Assembly: GCA_016716185.1 (NCBI GenBank)
Contig: JADJWV010000002.1
Location: forward strand, 2,022,501-2,086,500
Length of the DNA: 64,000 nt
DNA from: Saprospiraceae bacterium
GTDB lineage: Bacteria; Bacteroidota; Bacteroidia; Chitinophagales; Saprospiraceae
Direction of reading: 5' to 3'
The notes beneath the pieces are model-generated. The model searched no databases, was not told the DNA's origin, and worked only from the letters and a program-made list of their open reading frames with translations. The number at the start of each line of letters is the position of its first letter. Position 1 is the first letter of the stretch. Of this stretch, positions 63,096-64,000 are shown piece by piece. A program made the position numbers and the translations under genes.

Positions 63096-63178
63096 TGGGG
63101 GTGATTGGATTCGAACCCATTCAGTCAAAGACACCAGATTTACAGTCTGGCCCGGCTCTCCCACTCCGGCGCACCCCC
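63096..63178 (-). tRNA. tRNA-Tyr (anticodon GTA)
   Basis: An 83-nt class II tRNA on the minus strand. Acceptor arms are GGGGGTG/CACCCCC with discriminator A, the anticodon loop is CTGTAAA, the variable arm is long, and the T loop is GTTCGAATC. CCA is not encoded. As a GUN-anticodon tRNA it is a substrate for queuosine synthesis, to which queA in this window belongs. Confidence 0.96.
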
Positions 63179-63189
63179 ATCAAGAACTG

Positions 63190-63262
63190 AGCCAGTGGAC
63201 GGATTCGAACCCCCGACCAGCTGATTACAAGTCAGCTGCTCTACCAACTGAGCTACACTGGC
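63190..63262 (-). tRNA. tRNA-Thr (anticodon TGT)
   Basis: A 73-nt cloverleaf on the minus strand. Acceptor arms are GCCAGTG/CACTGGC with discriminator T, the anticodon loop is CTTGTAA, and the T loop is GTTCGAATC. CCA is not encoded. It is the first gene of the cluster, 11 nt before tRNA-Tyr. Confidence 0.96.
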
Positions 63263-63310
63263 TTCTGTTTATTAAAAGGCATACGATTATACCCTCCAAA
63301 AAAGAGATTG

Positions 63311-63318
63311 CAAAGATA
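63311..63318 (-). promoter_or_regulatory. -7 box TATCTTTG of the tRNA-tuf cluster
   Basis: The minus strand reads TATCTTTGCA, identical to the tRNA-Lys promoter core near 14407, about 48 nt upstream of the tRNA-Thr(TGT) 5' end. A clear -33 TTTG was not found. Confidence 0.55.
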
Positions 63319-63436
63319 TAACTATTTGAAAAAATGGATTAAAAAAAATTACAAGTATTTGTTAATCGAAAAATAGAATCATAAATACTTGATTATCTGT
63401 ATTTTAGTTCACTTTTTTCGACACGTGGCTATTTGC

Positions 63437-63739
63437 TCAATGCTTCCTTTGGATTTTGGTTTTATACTTTGTCCATTGAGTTTTCAAAGTCCCCAGTGCG
63501 TCTCTGAGTGCTTCTTCGAATGACTTCCTTGTGGATTTGGCGATCAGTGGGTGACCCGGAATATGTATAATAAGTTCTACAACTTTATCCTGAATCTGAC
63601 CCGTTTTCTCCAGTTTCAGGATAACCTTTGCTTCAACTTGGTCTTGTCCTAATATCTTTCCAAACTTATTCATTTTCTCTTCAATGAACTGAACCAGTTT
63701 AGTGTCCGCATCAAAATGAATCGATTGAATCCTTGTCAT
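63437..63739 (-). CDS. hpf: Ribosome hibernation-promoting factor (HPF/RaiA family)
   Basis: A 100-residue protein (104 if the first ATG at 63751 is used) with IQSIHFDADTKLVQFIEEKM at the start, a beta-alpha-beta fold, and a basic end TLKTQWTKYKTKIQRKH. It is a short-form family member that binds the 30S A/P sites and silences ribosomes in stationary phase. Three in-frame ATGs lie within 13 nt (63751, 63742, 63739); the last gives the usual family N-terminus. It lies between xer and the tRNA-tuf cluster, a conserved Bacteroidota order. Confidence 0.85.
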   Translation of the reverse strand: MTRIQSIHFDADTKLVQFIEEKMNKFGKILGQDQVEAKVILKLEKTGQIQDKVVELIIHIPGHPLIAKSTRKSFEEALRDALGTLKTQWTKYKTKIQRKH

Positions 63740-63797
63740 CATGTTTCTCATTTTTAGTTAATAAATACAAATGCTACAATATTGAATCAGAAATTGT

Positions 63798-64000
63798 TCA
63801 CTCTGCTTTCGGGTGACTCTTGCTGTAAGCTTCTTTTAATTGGCTTATGGAGTTATGCATGTAAATTTGGGTTGCCGAAAGATTTGCATGCCCGAGTAAA
63901 CTTTTGACAGCATTGATATCTGCTCCGGCATCTGCTAAATGGGTAGCAAAAGAATGTCTCAAGACATGCGGGCTTTTTCTGGAAATACTGGTCTTATTCT
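63798..64000 (-). CDS. Tyrosine recombinase XerC/XerD-like, C-terminal part
   Basis: The 5' part lies beyond the right edge; 66 codons plus a stop are visible. The C-terminal catalytic motifs are intact: HVLRHSFATHLADAGADINA (His and Arg of the HxxR box), LLGHANLSATQIY (second His) and the nucleophile Tyr in IYMH. It ends KSHPKAE. It is probably the housekeeping Xer recombinase that resolves chromosome dimers at dif, as usual at this position next to hpf and tuf, rather than a phage integrase. Confidence 0.88.
   Translation of the reverse strand, partial: NKTSISRKSPHVLRHSFATHLADAGADINAVKSLLGHANLSATQIYMHNSISQLKEAYSKSHPKAE

Noticed and set aside
63798..64000. Phage integrase signalling a prophage or integrative element at the tRNA cluster
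   Set aside because: Position beside hpf and tuf is the usual site of a housekeeping Xer gene in Bacteroidota, and no phage genes or att-like duplications were seen.

Overview
The window is a stretch of a Bacteroidota chromosome, most likely from the Saprospiria/Chitinophagia side of the phylum. That placement is inferred from gene content and cannot be fixed to genus here. Signs are: TAnnTTTG -7 promoter boxes in front of many genes, almost no Shine-Dalgarno sequences, five secreted proteins with type IX secretion (T9SS) C-terminal signals of type A or type B (gliding-motility-associated, CHU_C), TonB-dependent receptors, a long 310-residue NusB, DUF1599/BT_3928-type genes, and the order xer-hpf-tRNAs-tuf-trnW-secE-nusG-rplKAJL-rpoBC. 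No phage, transposase, CRISPR array or rRNA gene was seen.

Layout. 1-3.6 kb (minus): guaA (partial), nusB, a DoxX/BT_3928 membrane protein and a DUF1599 protein. 3.7-8.1 kb (plus): EamA transporter, YigZ-like protein, coaE, rocD and a small secreted T9SS protein. 8.1-13.9 kb: acetoacetyl-CoA ligase (minus), then a DtxR-family metal regulator followed 12 nt later by a FecA-like TonB receptor (plus), probably an autoregulated iron-uptake unit, then a 50-residue membrane protein. 14-16 kb: a decayed ORF, tRNA-Lys with its own promoter and terminator, ribonuclease Z and a STAS protein. 16-23.4 kb: clpC, infC-rpmI-rplT, a MacB/FtsX-type permease (minus), queA, DUF2795 and cmk.

23.6-38.5 kb is a surface-protein region, all minus strand. 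It holds two giant type B T9SS proteins (1910 and 1794 residues) built from tandem Ig-like modules and ending in the same SprB-repeat plus CHU_C block, and a secreted metzincin-type metalloprotease with seven PKD domains and a type A T9SS signal. 38.6-42.3 kb: a beta-barrel protein, then a TPP riboswitch in front of a TonB receptor (predicted thiamine uptake), preceded by a NadR-like P-loop protein. 42.3-49.9 kb (plus): a conserved hypothetical, era, der, rfbC and rfbD (stop/start overlaps from era to rfbD), a 905-residue type B T9SS protein, and riboflavin synthase.

49.9-64 kb (minus) is the core transcription/translation block: rpoC, rpoB, rplL, rplJ, rplA, rplK, nusG, secE, tRNA-Trp, tuf, tRNA-Thr(GGT), tRNA-Gly(TCC), tRNA-Tyr(GTA), tRNA-Thr(TGT), hpf and the end of a Xer recombinase. 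The most unusual non-coding structure lies between tRNA-Gly and tRNA-Tyr. It is a 313-bp spacer bounded by 36-bp near-perfect inverted repeats that abut the two tRNA genes almost to the base, and it carries six 16-bp tandem repeats. Other regulatory signals are the intercistronic TPP riboswitch, a GTTAG-N6-CTAAC palindrome next to a near-leaderless dtxR promoter, and a strong hairpin plus U-run between rplL and rpoB.
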